From: CAYNYF01 sp964401385
Lineage (GTDB): Bacteria; Planctomycetota; Phycisphaerae; SM23-33
Assembly (NCBI GenBank): GCA_964401385.1
Contig: CAYNYF010000016.1
Coordinates: forward strand, 1 to 57,812
DNA: 57,812 nucleotides
Direction: 5' to 3'
Made by a program: the position numbers and the translations under genes. Position 1 is the stretch's first letter; each line of letters starts with the position of its first letter. The notes beneath the pieces are model-generated. The model saw only the letters and a list, made by a program, of their open reading frames with translations. It was not told where the DNA came from and searched no databases. Positions 1 to 9,132 of the stretch are shown here, piece after piece.

Positions 1-48
1 GGATGACACGAACACCCGAACACGAACTTACACACAATTAGTTACACC
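1..48. repeat. Short ACACGAA-type low-complexity repeat
   Basis: The first bases contain several near copies of ACACGAA. Read on the other strand this is the TTCGTGT motif that recurs at about 9240-9260, 9360-9395 and 17080-17182. It is non-coding and lies downstream of the minus-strand gene that follows. The function is unknown. Confidence 0.4.
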
Positions 49-159
49 ACTTCTCGCCGCGACCGTCCGGAGCACTGTCGCCGGATCTTGCGGCCGCCGG
101 AGCTGTCCCGGGCAACAGGACGATCCAGACGAGCTGCCCAGAGCCAGAGGGCAGACGAA

Positions 160-196
160 ACGGCCCCGGCCGAAGACATCCTTCGGCCAGGGCCGT
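160..196 (-). terminator. Hairpin terminator after the first PEP-CTERM gene
   Basis: ACGGCCC plus GGCCGAAG pair with CTTCGGCC plus GGGCCGT, giving a stem of about 15 bp with one mismatch. On the minus strand the stem is followed by TTTCGTCT, a weak T-run. It sits about 50 bp past the stop of the minus-strand gene ending at 248, so it fits an intrinsic terminator for the operon 2206-248. Confidence 0.6.
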
Positions 197-247
197 ATTC
201 CTGACTACCATTGCCGGCCGAGCCGTCTGCCGGGCCGAGCCTGAAAA

Positions 248-895
248 CTATCGCTTGCGGCGGATGATCAGGCCCGCACCGGCGACGACCATCAGCAGCG
301 TTGCCGGCTCGGGAATGATGAAGTCGAACGGGAACGGCGCTCCCTCGCGGAACAGCGTCCCGTACACGTGAGCCGTACCCGTCAGGGCGATGTAGGCCGC
401 CTTGGCGTCCTCGTAGTACGCCACCTGCGGGTTGGTGCCGGATTCAAGGTGCACCAGGCACACGTCATAGGTTTCCACCTGGATACTGCCGTCCTTGTGG
501 AACGGGTCGCCGTACCAGCTATCCCGGGCCTTGTCATACGGCGGCGTGCCGAGACCGTTGTACGTGTTGGCGTCGCTCTCGGTGTTGACGTCGTACTCCA
601 GCGTGCCGGGGATGATGATCGCCTTCATCTGGTGAATCATGTCCACGCCCGGGTCCACGCACTCGACGGTGATATCCACGAAGAAGGACTTCAGCTCGCT
701 GTCCTCACCAAATGCGGTCAGGGTGCAGGCCTTCATGCCGCCGCCCAAATCCTGCACATCCGTCAACTGCAACGAAGCGGCGTTGGCGGTCATTGAGACC
801 ATGCAGAGAACAACCAAACATGCGATGAGCTTTCTCGTTTCTCTCTCCTTTTGAGCTCGTAAGCCTATCTCCGGCACCTCCAATGGAGCCGGCAC
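248..895 (-). CDS. PEP-CTERM sorting domain protein
   Basis: Secreted protein of unknown function with a C-terminal PEP-CTERM signal: IPEPATLLMVVAGAGL followed by IIRRKR, the type of anchor processed by exosortases. The body has no domain I recognise. The N-terminus is unclear. The only usual start in frame that leaves the signal peptide intact is GTG at 895, which adds a charged leader of about 19 residues. A strong ribosome binding site (AAGGAG at 850-845) instead sits 6 nt before an ACG codon at 838-836, and translation from there gives a textbook signal peptide, RKLIACLVVLCMVSMTANA. The true start may therefore be ACG, or a mutated ATG. Only 27 bp separate it from the upstream PEP-CTERM gene, so the two are probably co-transcribed. 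Confidence 0.75.
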   Translation of the reverse strand: MPAPLEVPEIGLRAQKERETRKLIACLVVLCMVSMTANAASLQLTDVQDLGGGMKACTLTAFGEDSELKSFFVDITVECVDPGVDMIHQMKAIIIPGTLEYDVNTESDANTYNGLGTPPYDKARDSWYGDPFHKDGSIQVETYDVCLVHLESGTNPQVAYYEDAKAAYIALTGTAHVYGTLFREGAPFPFDFIIPEPATLLMVVAGAGLIIRRKR

Positions 896-922
896 TGAGC
901 CTCTCTCAGTTTTCCAGAAACG

Positions 923-2206
923 TTAGCGACGCCGGCGGATCAGCGTCGCGGCTCCGCCGACGGCCAACACCAACAGCGTGGCCGGCTCGGGGACCGGCAC
1001 GCCACCGGTGCCGTCGTAGCCGTAGTTGTCGGCCCAGACGGTGTAGTCGCCGCCGTCGACGTTGGTATCCTCGGTGAAGTTGCCGACCGTCCAGCCGCCC
1101 GCGGACCAGGCCGGGGCGTCGGTCTTGCCGTAGTTGTCGGCCCAGACGGTGTAGTCGCCGCCGTCCACCTTGCCATCGGGCTGGGTGTCGCCCGGCCACG
1201 GCGTCGGTGGGACCGCCTCGACGATCTCCAGGATGAGCCGCGGATGCTGGTCGGGGTTAATGAGAATGCGGTCCTTCGAGTAGAAGCCGCCATTGTTGCC
1301 GTGCAGCACCAGGAGAGTTCCCGGATTGTCCGGGTCCTCGAAATGCGCCCGGCCGAGGGCTAGCCCGCGGTTGTCCTCGTTGTACAGCATGTCGTTGACC
1401 ACCGGGCAGGGATACCAGGCGGAGGGGTGATCCGGATCGTACTGTAACTCCACGTCGAAGAAGGTGCCGGCCGTGGCCGCTAAGGGGTCGATCTCCATGT
1501 AGATCGTGCCGTCCAGCTCTGCCTGCTCGAGCGTGCCGCTTTGGTCCTTGTCGTAGACGCCGTTCTTCATGCGGAAGAGGCTCTCGTTGGCCTGCATCGT
1601 GGGGACCTCGACCCCGCTGAAGTTGACCCAGGGGACAGCGTCGTAGACTGTCGGCAGGTACCCCGCCAGGTGCCATTTCGCCGAGGCGTAAAAGTTGCAT
1701 GCCGCGGCCGTGTCTGGCGTCCAGTTCAGGTTGGCCCCGCCGCCGGCCCCGTCGGTATACCCGTCGCCCTCGGCCCAGTCGATGCCGTTGCCGAGATTCA
1801 ACGTGCGGACCTCCATGTAGATGGTGGTGGGGTCGTACGGGAGCTCGGTGCTGGGGTTGGTCGGCCATCCGCCTACCTCATCCCAGCTGCCGTAGCTGGA
1901 CATGCGGAGGGTGAACTTGTACCGCTCGCCCTCGGCCGGCGGGTTGGCGGCCATCCAGTCCACCATGCTCAGCCCATCGTTCTGGCCCAGCGAAAGCCCG
2001 TCGGGACCGTCGAAGTCCATGTAATGGGTTTCCTGCCAGTTCCACTTGTAGGCACGGTGGGCAGGCTTGGCGCCGCCGTTGGCGAGGTCGCCATCGCCGG
2101 CCAGGTTGCTGTTGTCTCTCATCAGCAGGAACTGGTCGTAATCTCCCACCGCCCCGAAGGCAGAGGCGGTGACTGCCAGCAGCACTGCCACTATCAGACT
2201 CTTCAT
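923..2206 (-). CDS. PEP-CTERM protein with dockerin-like repeat
   Basis: Secreted protein of 427 aa. It starts with a signal peptide (MKSLIVAVLLAVTASAFGA) and ATG at 2206 has a good AGGAGG site. Near the C-terminus are two calcium-loop-like repeats, DGKVDGGDYTVWADNYGK and TNVDGGDYTVWADNYGY, spaced as in type I dockerins. They are followed by PEPATLLVLAVGGAATLI and RRRR. The central 300 residues are rich in Asp, Gly, Trp and Tyr and look like an extracellular beta-rich domain, but I cannot name it; an internal DKDQSGTLEQAELDG stretch resembles an EF-hand. Probable cell-surface protein. A consensus-like promoter lies about 180 bp upstream. Confidence 0.85.
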   Translation of the reverse strand: MKSLIVAVLLAVTASAFGAVGDYDQFLLMRDNSNLAGDGDLANGGAKPAHRAYKWNWQETHYMDFDGPDGLSLGQNDGLSMVDWMAANPPAEGERYKFTLRMSSYGSWDEVGGWPTNPSTELPYDPTTIYMEVRTLNLGNGIDWAEGDGYTDGAGGGANLNWTPDTAAACNFYASAKWHLAGYLPTVYDAVPWVNFSGVEVPTMQANESLFRMKNGVYDKDQSGTLEQAELDGTIYMEIDPLAATAGTFFDVELQYDPDHPSAWYPCPVVNDMLYNEDNRGLALGRAHFEDPDNPGTLLVLHGNNGGFYSKDRILINPDQHPRLILEIVEAVPPTPWPGDTQPDGKVDGGDYTVWADNYGKTDAPAWSAGGWTVGNFTEDTNVDGGDYTVWADNYGYDGTGGVPVPEPATLLVLAVGGAATLIRRRR

Positions 2207-2384
2207 TTCCTACCTCCTATCTTGGCTAACCTTGCCTCGAAAATGATACCGTACTGGTAAACGCAACTACCTTGGTATATGGCAGATATGGTCCGCTACA
2301 CTCGACCTCCTTTCTCGCAGAGCCCGTGCCGCAGATCCTGAGCAGCCCACGGTTATACGAACTGGTACCTTCAGAGCAATCTTA
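2207..2384 (-). other. Leader of the dockerin/PEP-CTERM gene
   Basis: About 170 nt between the predicted transcription start and ATG 2206, with no ORF. It carries the AGGAGG ribosome binding site at its end. No recognised riboswitch. The rest of the gap, about 2414-2678, is GC-rich and I see no supported gene in it. Confidence 0.35.
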
Positions 2385-2413
2385 CTTATAACCCATCGGG
2401 CAGGTTTTGTCAA
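2385..2413 (-). promoter_or_regulatory. Sigma-70-type promoter
   Basis: On the minus strand TTGACA (2413-2408) and TATAAG (2390-2385) are separated by exactly 17 bp, close to the bacterial consensus. It points at the dockerin/PEP-CTERM gene. Confidence 0.65.
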
Positions 2414-2678
2414 GGGCGTTTCCCGCGGTTCCCGGTGGAAGCCGTCAGGACAATCCGCCCGGGCGGGGTGGCCTGACGCCCGGCCGTTGCGGGGATGACC
2501 CGCTGTCACGGCGGGAGTTAGTGGATCGGCCGGGAGCCGCCTACAGCGCCCAAGCCAGCGGGCGGCGGCTTGCATTTCCGGGTGAGCGGGGGGCGAGGCC
2601 CCCATTCGGGTCCGCCTGCCCCGACATCCGCGCCGCCTTGCCCGGAGCCGATTGCCGCCCGGACGGGTCGAGAAAACC

Positions 2679-2706
2679 TTGCTGTGGCGGCCCGGTGAGG
2701 TAAAAT
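2679..2706 (+). promoter_or_regulatory. Possible promoter of the pilus ATPase operon
   Basis: TTGCTG (2679-2684), 16 bp, then TAAAAT (2701-2706), in the gap before the PilT-like gene. A transcript from here would have a leader of about 180 nt. Confidence 0.35.
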
Positions 2707-2889
2707 ATCGTAGTTGCGCGAACTTGCTTGGCGCAGTGTATTCCCTAGATGAGGTATACAGCAGCCCTCCACAGGCGGCAGGGCCTGCCGGAGATCCCGG
2801 GGGGTTCGCGAGAAGGTCGCCGCTGGCGGCGAGCGGGAGATCGACGGATCCGGGCGACTGCCCAGTGCGGCGGGATTGGAGTAGCGATC

Positions 2890-4050
2890 ATGGTTCCAGC
2901 AGAGCAGCAACCGATCAATCATCATCGCGATCGGTCGACCGATCCGCAGGGCAAGGAGCCCCGCCTGCACAAGTACTTCCGGGCGATGGTCAAGGAGCAG
3001 GCCAGCGACCTGCACCTGAAGGCCAACGCCGTTCCCCACATCCGCAAGAGCACCGGCCTGTACGCCGTCAAGGGCGAGGCGCTTACCAGCGCTGAGATTC
3101 TGGCTATGGCCGAGGAGATCCTCACCGAAAAGCAGCGGGCGTTCTTCCGCGAACAAGGCAGCATCGACGTGGCCGAGGAACTGGAGGGCTCCGACCGCTT
3201 CCGCATCAACATCTACCGGCAGCGCGGCAACGTGAGCGTCGCCGTGCGCCGGGTCTCGCGGCTCATCCCCACGGTGCAGCAGTTGAACCTGCCCCCCCAG
3301 ATCCTGAAGATCGCCGACCTGGCCACGGGCCTGGTGCTGGTGACGGGGATGACCGGGGCGGGCAAGTCCACCACCATCGCCACCATGCTGGAGCACATCA
3401 ACACGACCCGCCGCTGCCACGTCGTCACCATCGAGGACCCCATCGAGTACATCTACGAGGACAAGAAGGCGCTGATCGACCAGCGCGAGGTGGGCATCGA
3501 CGTGGCCGACTTCGAGCTGGCCCTGAAGTACCTGTTGCGCGAGGACCCCGACGTCGTCCTGGTCGGCGACATGCGCGATCTGGAGACGTTCCAGGCGGCG
3601 CTGCGGGCGGCGGAGACCGGGCACCTGGTCTTCGGCACGGTACATGCCTCCGGGGCCGCCTCGACGATCTCGCGGATCGTGGAGTTGTTCCCGCAGGCAT
3701 CGCGCGACTTGGCGCGGCAGGGGCTGGGGTTCAACCTCCGGGCCATCGTCTGCCAGCGGCTGCTGCCGTGCCTGGCCGAGGGCATCGATCGGGCGCCGGC
3801 GGTGGAGGTCCTCATGGTCAATGCCGTCGCCAGGCAGTTGATCGAGGAGGGGCGCGACGCGGAACTGCCGGAGGTGATCCGCGCGGGCGAGTACGAGGGA
3901 ATGCAGGACTTCAATAAGAGCCTGCTGGACATGATTGAAAGGGACTACGTGGACCCGAAGGTTGCCTACCAGGTGTCCCCGAACCCCGACGAGCTGAAGA
4001 TGCTGCTGAAGGGAATTTCCTCCTCGCGGGCGGGCCTGCTGGGGCGCTGA
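2890..4050 (+). CDS. pilT: PilT-like type IV pilus retraction ATPase
   Basis: Hexameric motor ATPase of the PilT/PilU group, which in known systems powers pilus retraction at the inner membrane. Length 386 aa, close to the usual size. Walker A is GMTGAGKST at residues 153-161. The aspartate box/Walker B is DPDVVLVGDMRD at 219-230, and the His box is GTVHAS near 249-254. The N-terminal region SDLHLKANAVPHIRKSTGL matches the PAS-like N2 domain. An upstream in-frame ATG at 2749 exists, but the leader it adds is Arg-rich and unlike the family. ATG 2890 has GGAG 8 nt upstream and was chosen. First gene of a run of three; the next gene encodes a degenerate relative. Confidence 0.88.
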   Translation: MVPAEQQPINHHRDRSTDPQGKEPRLHKYFRAMVKEQASDLHLKANAVPHIRKSTGLYAVKGEALTSAEILAMAEEILTEKQRAFFREQGSIDVAEELEGSDRFRINIYRQRGNVSVAVRRVSRLIPTVQQLNLPPQILKIADLATGLVLVTGMTGAGKSTTIATMLEHINTTRRCHVVTIEDPIEYIYEDKKALIDQREVGIDVADFELALKYLLREDPDVVLVGDMRDLETFQAALRAAETGHLVFGTVHASGAASTISRIVELFPQASRDLARQGLGFNLRAIVCQRLLPCLAEGIDRAPAVEVLMVNAVARQLIEEGRDAELPEVIRAGEYEGMQDFNKSLLDMIERDYVDPKVAYQVSPNPDELKMLLKGISSSRAGLLGR

Positions 4051-4159
4051 GCGGGCGCCCGCCGGCGGGGTGGCGGCATGCGCCGGCGGCCGAGCGGCGC
4101 GTGGAGCCGGGGGGGAGCGTGAACGTGCGAGTTTTCCGGGCGTGTTTGCTGGAGAAAGA

Positions 4160-5800
4160 ATGAGCGAACCAGGCAATCTGACGATACTCGCCGCGGTGCC
4201 CGAGGCGGGCAACTACTTTTCCGTCTTCAAGGTCATCGTCATTCTCATTCTCCTGCTGCCGTGGCTGTACGCGGCCACCTGGGTAAATAAGGACACGGTG
4301 CGCGTGCACGCGGGCCACTCGACGTGGAGCATGGCCGTTCTGGGGGCGGGGGCCTTTTCCACGCTGATCTGGCTGCTGGCGCCGTGGTTCGTGGTGGGGC
4401 TGGCGGTGTACCTGGTCCTGGTGGGCTTCAGCGTGGGCGCGTACGTGCTGATGCGGAACAAGCGTGTCACTCCCGGGGCGCGGGTTCTGACCGCCGACCA
4501 CCTGCGCTCTGTGCTGACGACCAAGAAGAAACAGACGGTGGACGTGGTGGAGCGGGTGAAGCTCTACGACAACCTCGGCCGCCCGGTTTTTGCCCCGCCG
4601 GTCGAAGAGCCGGACCTGCGCAGGGCCTACAACCTCACGCAGAATTTCCTGCACAACGTAGTGCTGTTTCGCGCCAGCGACGTTGACCTGACGCCCAGTG
4701 CCGGGCGGACGTCCATGCGCTTCGTGATTGACGGCGTGTTGCAGCAGCGGCCGCCTGCCGAGCAGGCCGAGGCCGAGGAGGTCATCGACTTCACCAAGGG
4801 CATCGCCGGGCTCGACCCGGAGGAGAAGCGCCGCCCCCAGACCGGCAAGATCGCCGTCCAGACCGGCGCCGTCACCGTGGATGCCTCGGTGACCACCGCC
4901 GGCACCGCCCACGGGCAGCGCATGCAGATCCGGATCGTGCAGGAGGCGGCCCGCACCAGCCTGGACCAGTTGGGCATGCCCGACGATCTTCGCCAGCGCG
5001 TGGAGAAGCTCAGTTCCGCCACCACCGGACTGATTGTCGTTTCCGGGCCCAGGGGCAACGGCGTCACTAGCACGCTGTATTCGCTGTTGCGCCAGCGCGA
5101 CGCGTTCATACTGCAACTGGTCAGCCTGGAGTCCTCTCTCACCGTGGAGCTGGAGAACATCACGCAGCATACGTATCGCGACCAGATGGACCTGCCCGAC
5201 CGGCTGGCCTCGGCCCTGCGGCGGGACCCGGACGTGGTGATGGTGGACCGGTGCAGCACGGCCCAGACGGCCGGGATCATCAGCGAGGCGGGCGGCGACA
5301 AGGCGGTCTTGCTGGGCATGACCGCCGACAGCTCCTTCAAGGCCTTGGCCAAGTGGATCAAGGTGGCCGGCGAGGACCGCCAGCAGGCCCTGGCCGTCCT
5401 TAACGCGGTGCTGTGCCAGGTTCTGCTGCGGAAGCTCTGCCCCAACTGCAAGGAGCCGTATCGCCCGGCCAGGGGGCTGATCGCCAAACTGAACCTGCCG
5501 GAGAAAATCGAGAACTTCTTTCGCCCGCCGACCAAGCCGCTGACCGACGAGAAGGGCAGGCCCATCATTTGCGCGACCTGTCACGGCACCGGCTATTATG
5601 GGCGGACGGCGGCGTTCGAGCTGCTGGAAATGACCGACGAAATTCGCCAGCTCGTCCGCCAGGACGCCTCCTTGAGCCGCATCAAGGCCGCCTGCCGGAA
5701 GAACAAGATGCTGTACCTCCAGGAGCACGCCCTGCGGAAGGTCATCGACGGCGTGACCAGCATCGAGGAGGTCATCCGGGTATCCAAGACGAAACAGTAG
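4160..5800 (+). CDS. Membrane-anchored GspE/PilB-like protein with degenerate Walker A
   Basis: About 546 aa, related to the GspE/PilB secretion ATPases but unusual. Residues about 20-110 form three hydrophobic segments, so it is probably anchored in the inner membrane, unlike the soluble family. The nucleotide-binding part keeps the layout. However, the Walker A position reads GPRGNGVTS (296-304) where the family has GPTGSGKTT, so the catalytic lysine is valine. The Walker B/Asp-box region reads DPDVVMVDRCST instead of the usual VGEIRD. The four-cysteine zinc motif of GspE is kept (CPNC, then CATC) and is followed by GYYGRTAAFELLEM. It is likely a non-hydrolysing structural or regulatory partner of the preceding PilT-like ATPase. 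ATG 4160 has GGAG 5 nt upstream. Confidence 0.8.
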   Translation: MSEPGNLTILAAVPEAGNYFSVFKVIVILILLLPWLYAATWVNKDTVRVHAGHSTWSMAVLGAGAFSTLIWLLAPWFVVGLAVYLVLVGFSVGAYVLMRNKRVTPGARVLTADHLRSVLTTKKKQTVDVVERVKLYDNLGRPVFAPPVEEPDLRRAYNLTQNFLHNVVLFRASDVDLTPSAGRTSMRFVIDGVLQQRPPAEQAEAEEVIDFTKGIAGLDPEEKRRPQTGKIAVQTGAVTVDASVTTAGTAHGQRMQIRIVQEAARTSLDQLGMPDDLRQRVEKLSSATTGLIVVSGPRGNGVTSTLYSLLRQRDAFILQLVSLESSLTVELENITQHTYRDQMDLPDRLASALRRDPDVVMVDRCSTAQTAGIISEAGGDKAVLLGMTADSSFKALAKWIKVAGEDRQQALAVLNAVLCQVLLRKLCPNCKEPYRPARGLIAKLNLPEKIENFFRPPTKPLTDEKGRPIICATCHGTGYYGRTAAFELLEMTDEIRQLVRQDASLSRIKAACRKNKMLYLQEHALRKVIDGVTSIEEVIRVSKTKQ

Positions 5801-5912
5801 GTCGCGGCGGCTCGCCCGCGGGCGGCGGGCGGGCCGCTTCGACCCGGGCGTGCCGACCGGAAACGGCGAGGGCGCCCGGGACGGCGGTAATGCCGAATCG
5901 GAGAAGGTGCTG

Positions 5913-7742
5913 ATGCTTTTGAACATTATAGCGAGTGTGGCGGTGCTGGGGATCACCTTCTATCAGGTCGTTCAGGGCATGTTCAGCGCCATGGTCATGG
6001 CGATCCTCACGATCCTTTCCGCGGCCGTGGCCTTCAACTTCTACGAGCCGCTGGCGGAGCTGCTGGGATCGCGCCTGGGCGCCTATACCCACGCCGTCAC
6101 GCTGCTGGCGATGTTTGTCATCCCCCTGTACGTGCTGCGGGAGATCTTCGACCGCTCCATCAAGGGCAACGTGGTGCTGGGGGTGTGGGCCGACCGCGTC
6201 GGCGGAGGCCTCTTTGGGCTGCTGACGGGGCTGATCCTGGTCGGGATGCTCATGATCGTCCTCCAGTTGCTCCCCTTCAAAGGCTCGATGCTCGGCTATG
6301 AGCCTTACGACAGCTCGCTTTCCGTGGCCGACGGGGGCGTGCCCCGACGGGCCGCCGGCTGCACGCTGTCGATTGTGAAGCATCTTTCCGGCGGGTCGCT
6401 GCGCCCGATGGGCAAGGGCAACGAGTACGGCAAGGCCCACGACAACCTGGAACTGGAGGCGTACTGCACGCGGAATCGGCCCGTCGGGGCCAGCGCCTGG
6501 GCGCCTGCCAACGGCCTGGAGGTGGTCGCGCTGTATCAAGTGCAGATGCCCGAGGGCAAAGAGGCCGAGGCGCTGACGGCCGAACAGATCCGCCAGATCC
6601 GCCAGATCAGGCGGAACATCCAGATCGTCCAGCAGGGCATGGAGAACCTGCACACGGCCTTGCTTTCGCCCCTGGAGGAGCAGGGCGAGCCGGTGACGCT
6701 GGCGGTGCGCGTGGCCGTGGGCGAGCAGGCCCGCGATGCAAGCGATAAATGGTGGCGGCTGCCGGCGACGCATTTCCGGTTGGTCACCGCCTCCGGCAGG
6801 AGCTTCTACCCCGTCGCCTACCTCACCGCCCGGGCCGGACAGTACTCCTTCAACCCCCCACCCCCCAGCGAGTCCGAGGAAGAGATCGCCCAGGCTAGGA
6901 TCGGCGACCTCTGCGTGCAGCGGGATGGGGCCGGCAAAGGCGGGCCGAGAAAGCTGATCGTCGATTGGATCTACCGCCTGCCCGCCGACGAGGACTACAA
7001 GCCCAGCTACATGGTCTTTCGACGCGCGGCCAAGGCGCCCATGCCGCCGCTCCGGCGCGGCCTGCCCAGCCCCGCGGACAGCAAGAACCGGCAGATCGCA
7101 CTGGGGGTGAAGCCCAAGACCAAAGAGACCAAGTTCGACGAAGTCAGCGGGCTGCTCCAGCCGGAGTCCATGAAGGTCGAAACCCGGCTGCCCAGGGAGC
7201 TGATGATGCGGTTCCCGCAAGGCAGGGCCCCCGAGGCAATAAAGGATCGCATTCAGTACGTCGCCAGCAAGCTCATGACAGCCGACAACCTGGACGTGGC
7301 GACCTCGCAACTGCGAGTGGCCGTAAGCCGCGGGACGAGGGGAACGACCATTCAGGAGCTCGAGCTGTCCAAAGAGAACGCGATGATCGTGCACGTCCGC
7401 TGCAAGGTCCAGGGCCGGCTTGACGCGGCCTTGTGCCGGCAGATGACCCCGGAGTTGGTTCTCGACGATGGCAGCAAGATTCCGCACATTGGGGCGTATT
7501 TCGTGTACCGCGCCGGCGGTGAGCAGCGCCTGTATTTCTACTACGACCCGGCGCGATCGCAGCGGCAGTTCCGAAGCGGGCTGGCGGGGGCCCTCGCCCA
7601 ATCCAGCGCGACAGGCAACGTTCTCGGGTTGGTTTTCCTGGTCAAGGAGCAACCGCAGCGCAGGGTTGAAATGCTCGACTTCGGCCTGGGGCCGCGCCAC
7701 GTCTACTATCCGGAATATCCCCTCGCCTGCAGGCGGCGGTGA
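5913..7742 (+). CDS. CvpA-like membrane protein with large C-terminal domain
   Basis: 609 aa. The first 110 residues contain four or five hydrophobic segments (LNIIASVAVLGITFYQVVQG, then ILTILSAAVAFNFYEPL and so on), the arrangement of CvpA/colicin V production family proteins. The C-terminal 450 or so residues are soluble, contain QIRQIRQIRRN repeats and a FYPVAYLTARAG segment, and match no family I know. ATG 5913 was chosen because the transmembrane domain begins at once and GGAG lies 9 nt upstream; the longer GTG start at 5850 adds only a low-complexity leader. It follows the two pilus-type ATPase genes by about 110 bp and is probably in the same transcription unit. Convergent with hflX, 28 bp away. 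Confidence 0.7.
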   Translation: MLLNIIASVAVLGITFYQVVQGMFSAMVMAILTILSAAVAFNFYEPLAELLGSRLGAYTHAVTLLAMFVIPLYVLREIFDRSIKGNVVLGVWADRVGGGLFGLLTGLILVGMLMIVLQLLPFKGSMLGYEPYDSSLSVADGGVPRRAAGCTLSIVKHLSGGSLRPMGKGNEYGKAHDNLELEAYCTRNRPVGASAWAPANGLEVVALYQVQMPEGKEAEALTAEQIRQIRQIRRNIQIVQQGMENLHTALLSPLEEQGEPVTLAVRVAVGEQARDASDKWWRLPATHFRLVTASGRSFYPVAYLTARAGQYSFNPPPPSESEEEIAQARIGDLCVQRDGAGKGGPRKLIVDWIYRLPADEDYKPSYMVFRRAAKAPMPPLRRGLPSPADSKNRQIALGVKPKTKETKFDEVSGLLQPESMKVETRLPRELMMRFPQGRAPEAIKDRIQYVASKLMTADNLDVATSQLRVAVSRGTRGTTIQELELSKENAMIVHVRCKVQGRLDAALCRQMTPELVLDDGSKIPHIGAYFVYRAGGEQRLYFYYDPARSQRQFRSGLAGALAQSSATGNVLGLVFLVKEQPQRRVEMLDFGLGPRHVYYPEYPLACRRR

Positions 7743-7770
7743 AAGCGGGAGGGGGAATGTCCGGGCGGGC

Positions 7771-9102
7771 TCACTCGGCCGGCGAGGTCGCGAGGATCTT
7801 GACGGCCCGCCCGAAGGCCCGCAGCCAGGCCAGGTGCTTTTCGCTCAGCGTCGCCTTCATGCGGACGCTCCCGCCTCGGTACGTCTGCCCGTCCACGCGG
7901 GCGTGTTGCGAGAGGTACTGCATCAGCCGGCCGTTGGCGCAGTCGGCCTCGATTGTCACGTTGAACTGCCGGCCGCCCATCCGCCGCAGCGCCGCCTCCA
8001 CCACTTGGTCGGCGTTTTCGCCCGTGGCGGCGGACAGGAAGATGGCCTGCGGGTAACGGCTGGCCAGGACCATCCGCACACTGGGGTCGCCAATCCGGTC
8101 GATCTTGTTGAGCAGCAGCCGCTGCTCCTTGTCGTTGCAGCCCAGCTCTTCCAGCACGTCCCTGACGGCCTGGATCTGCTGGTTGACGCGCGGGTGGGCC
8201 GCGTCCGCCACGTGCAGCAGCAAGTCGGCCGTGATCGCCTCCTCCAGCGTCGCCCGGAAACTGACCACCAGGTGATGCGGCAGGTTGCTGATGAAGCCGA
8301 CCGTGTCGGAAAGCAGCGCCACCTGCCGCCGGCCGAGGTTCCACCGGCGCGTGCGCGTGTTCAGCGTGGCGAAAAGCTGGTCGGCCACGTGCACCTGCGC
8401 CCCGGTCAGCAGGTTCATCAGCGTGGATTTGCCGGCGTTGGTGTATCCGACCAGGCAAACGCGGAACGTCTCCGCCCGCGAGCGGACCAGCCGCTGCTTG
8501 CGCTTGTCGATCTCGGCGATGCGGCGCCGCAGTTGCGTCATCCGGCGGTTGACCAGCCGCCGGTCGATCTCGATCTGTTTCTCGCCGGGGCCCCTGGTGC
8601 CGATTCCGCCCACGGCCGCGGCCGCGCTGGTGGCCCCGCCAGCCACGCGCTCCAGGTGCGACCACATGTGCCGCAGCCGCGGATACGTGTACTCCAACTG
8701 GGCCAGCTCCACCTGGATCATGGCCTCGGCCGTGCGGGCGTGGGACGCGAAAATGTCCAGGATCACCTCCGAGCGGTCCAGCACCTTGCGGTCGATGATC
8801 TTCTCCAGGTCGCGGACCTGCGCCGGTGAGAGGTCGTTGTCGAAGACGACCACGTCGACGTGGTTGCTGGCGACGCGAGCGGCGATCTCCTCGGCCTTGC
8901 CGGTCCCCACGTACAGCCCGGGGTGGATGGTCGCGCGCTTCACGATCATCTCGTCCACGACCTTTGCCCCGGCCGTCTTGGTCAGGCCGCGAAGCTCCGC
9001 CAGCGGATCCTGCGCGTCCACGTCCGAGCGCGGCAGCATCACGCTGACCAGCAGAGCCCGCTCCTGTCCGATGGTCAACTGCGTTCGTTTCGGTTCGGTC
9101 AT
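7771..9102 (-). CDS. hflX: GTPase HflX
   Basis: Ribosome-binding GTPase of the Obg-HflX group, known to split stalled or idle ribosomes. 443 aa, near the family's usual length. The N-terminal domain has the glycine-rich segment GGIGTRGPGEKQIE, diagnostic for HflX. The G domain follows with GYTNAGKST (G1), DTVGFI (G3), NKID (G4) and SAATGE (G5). A C-terminal extension after the G domain is as expected. The minus-strand promoter has an extended -10 just upstream. No ribosome binding site of note. Confidence 0.95.
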   Translation of the reverse strand: MTEPKRTQLTIGQERALLVSVMLPRSDVDAQDPLAELRGLTKTAGAKVVDEMIVKRATIHPGLYVGTGKAEEIAARVASNHVDVVVFDNDLSPAQVRDLEKIIDRKVLDRSEVILDIFASHARTAEAMIQVELAQLEYTYPRLRHMWSHLERVAGGATSAAAAVGGIGTRGPGEKQIEIDRRLVNRRMTQLRRRIAEIDKRKQRLVRSRAETFRVCLVGYTNAGKSTLMNLLTGAQVHVADQLFATLNTRTRRWNLGRRQVALLSDTVGFISNLPHHLVVSFRATLEEAITADLLLHVADAAHPRVNQQIQAVRDVLEELGCNDKEQRLLLNKIDRIGDPSVRMVLASRYPQAIFLSAATGENADQVVEAALRRMGGRQFNVTIEADCANGRLMQYLSQHARVDGQTYRGGSVRMKATLSEKHLAWLRAFGRAVKILATSPAE

Positions 9103-9132
9103 GCCTTTACGTCTCGCCCTCCCGACCTGGAC

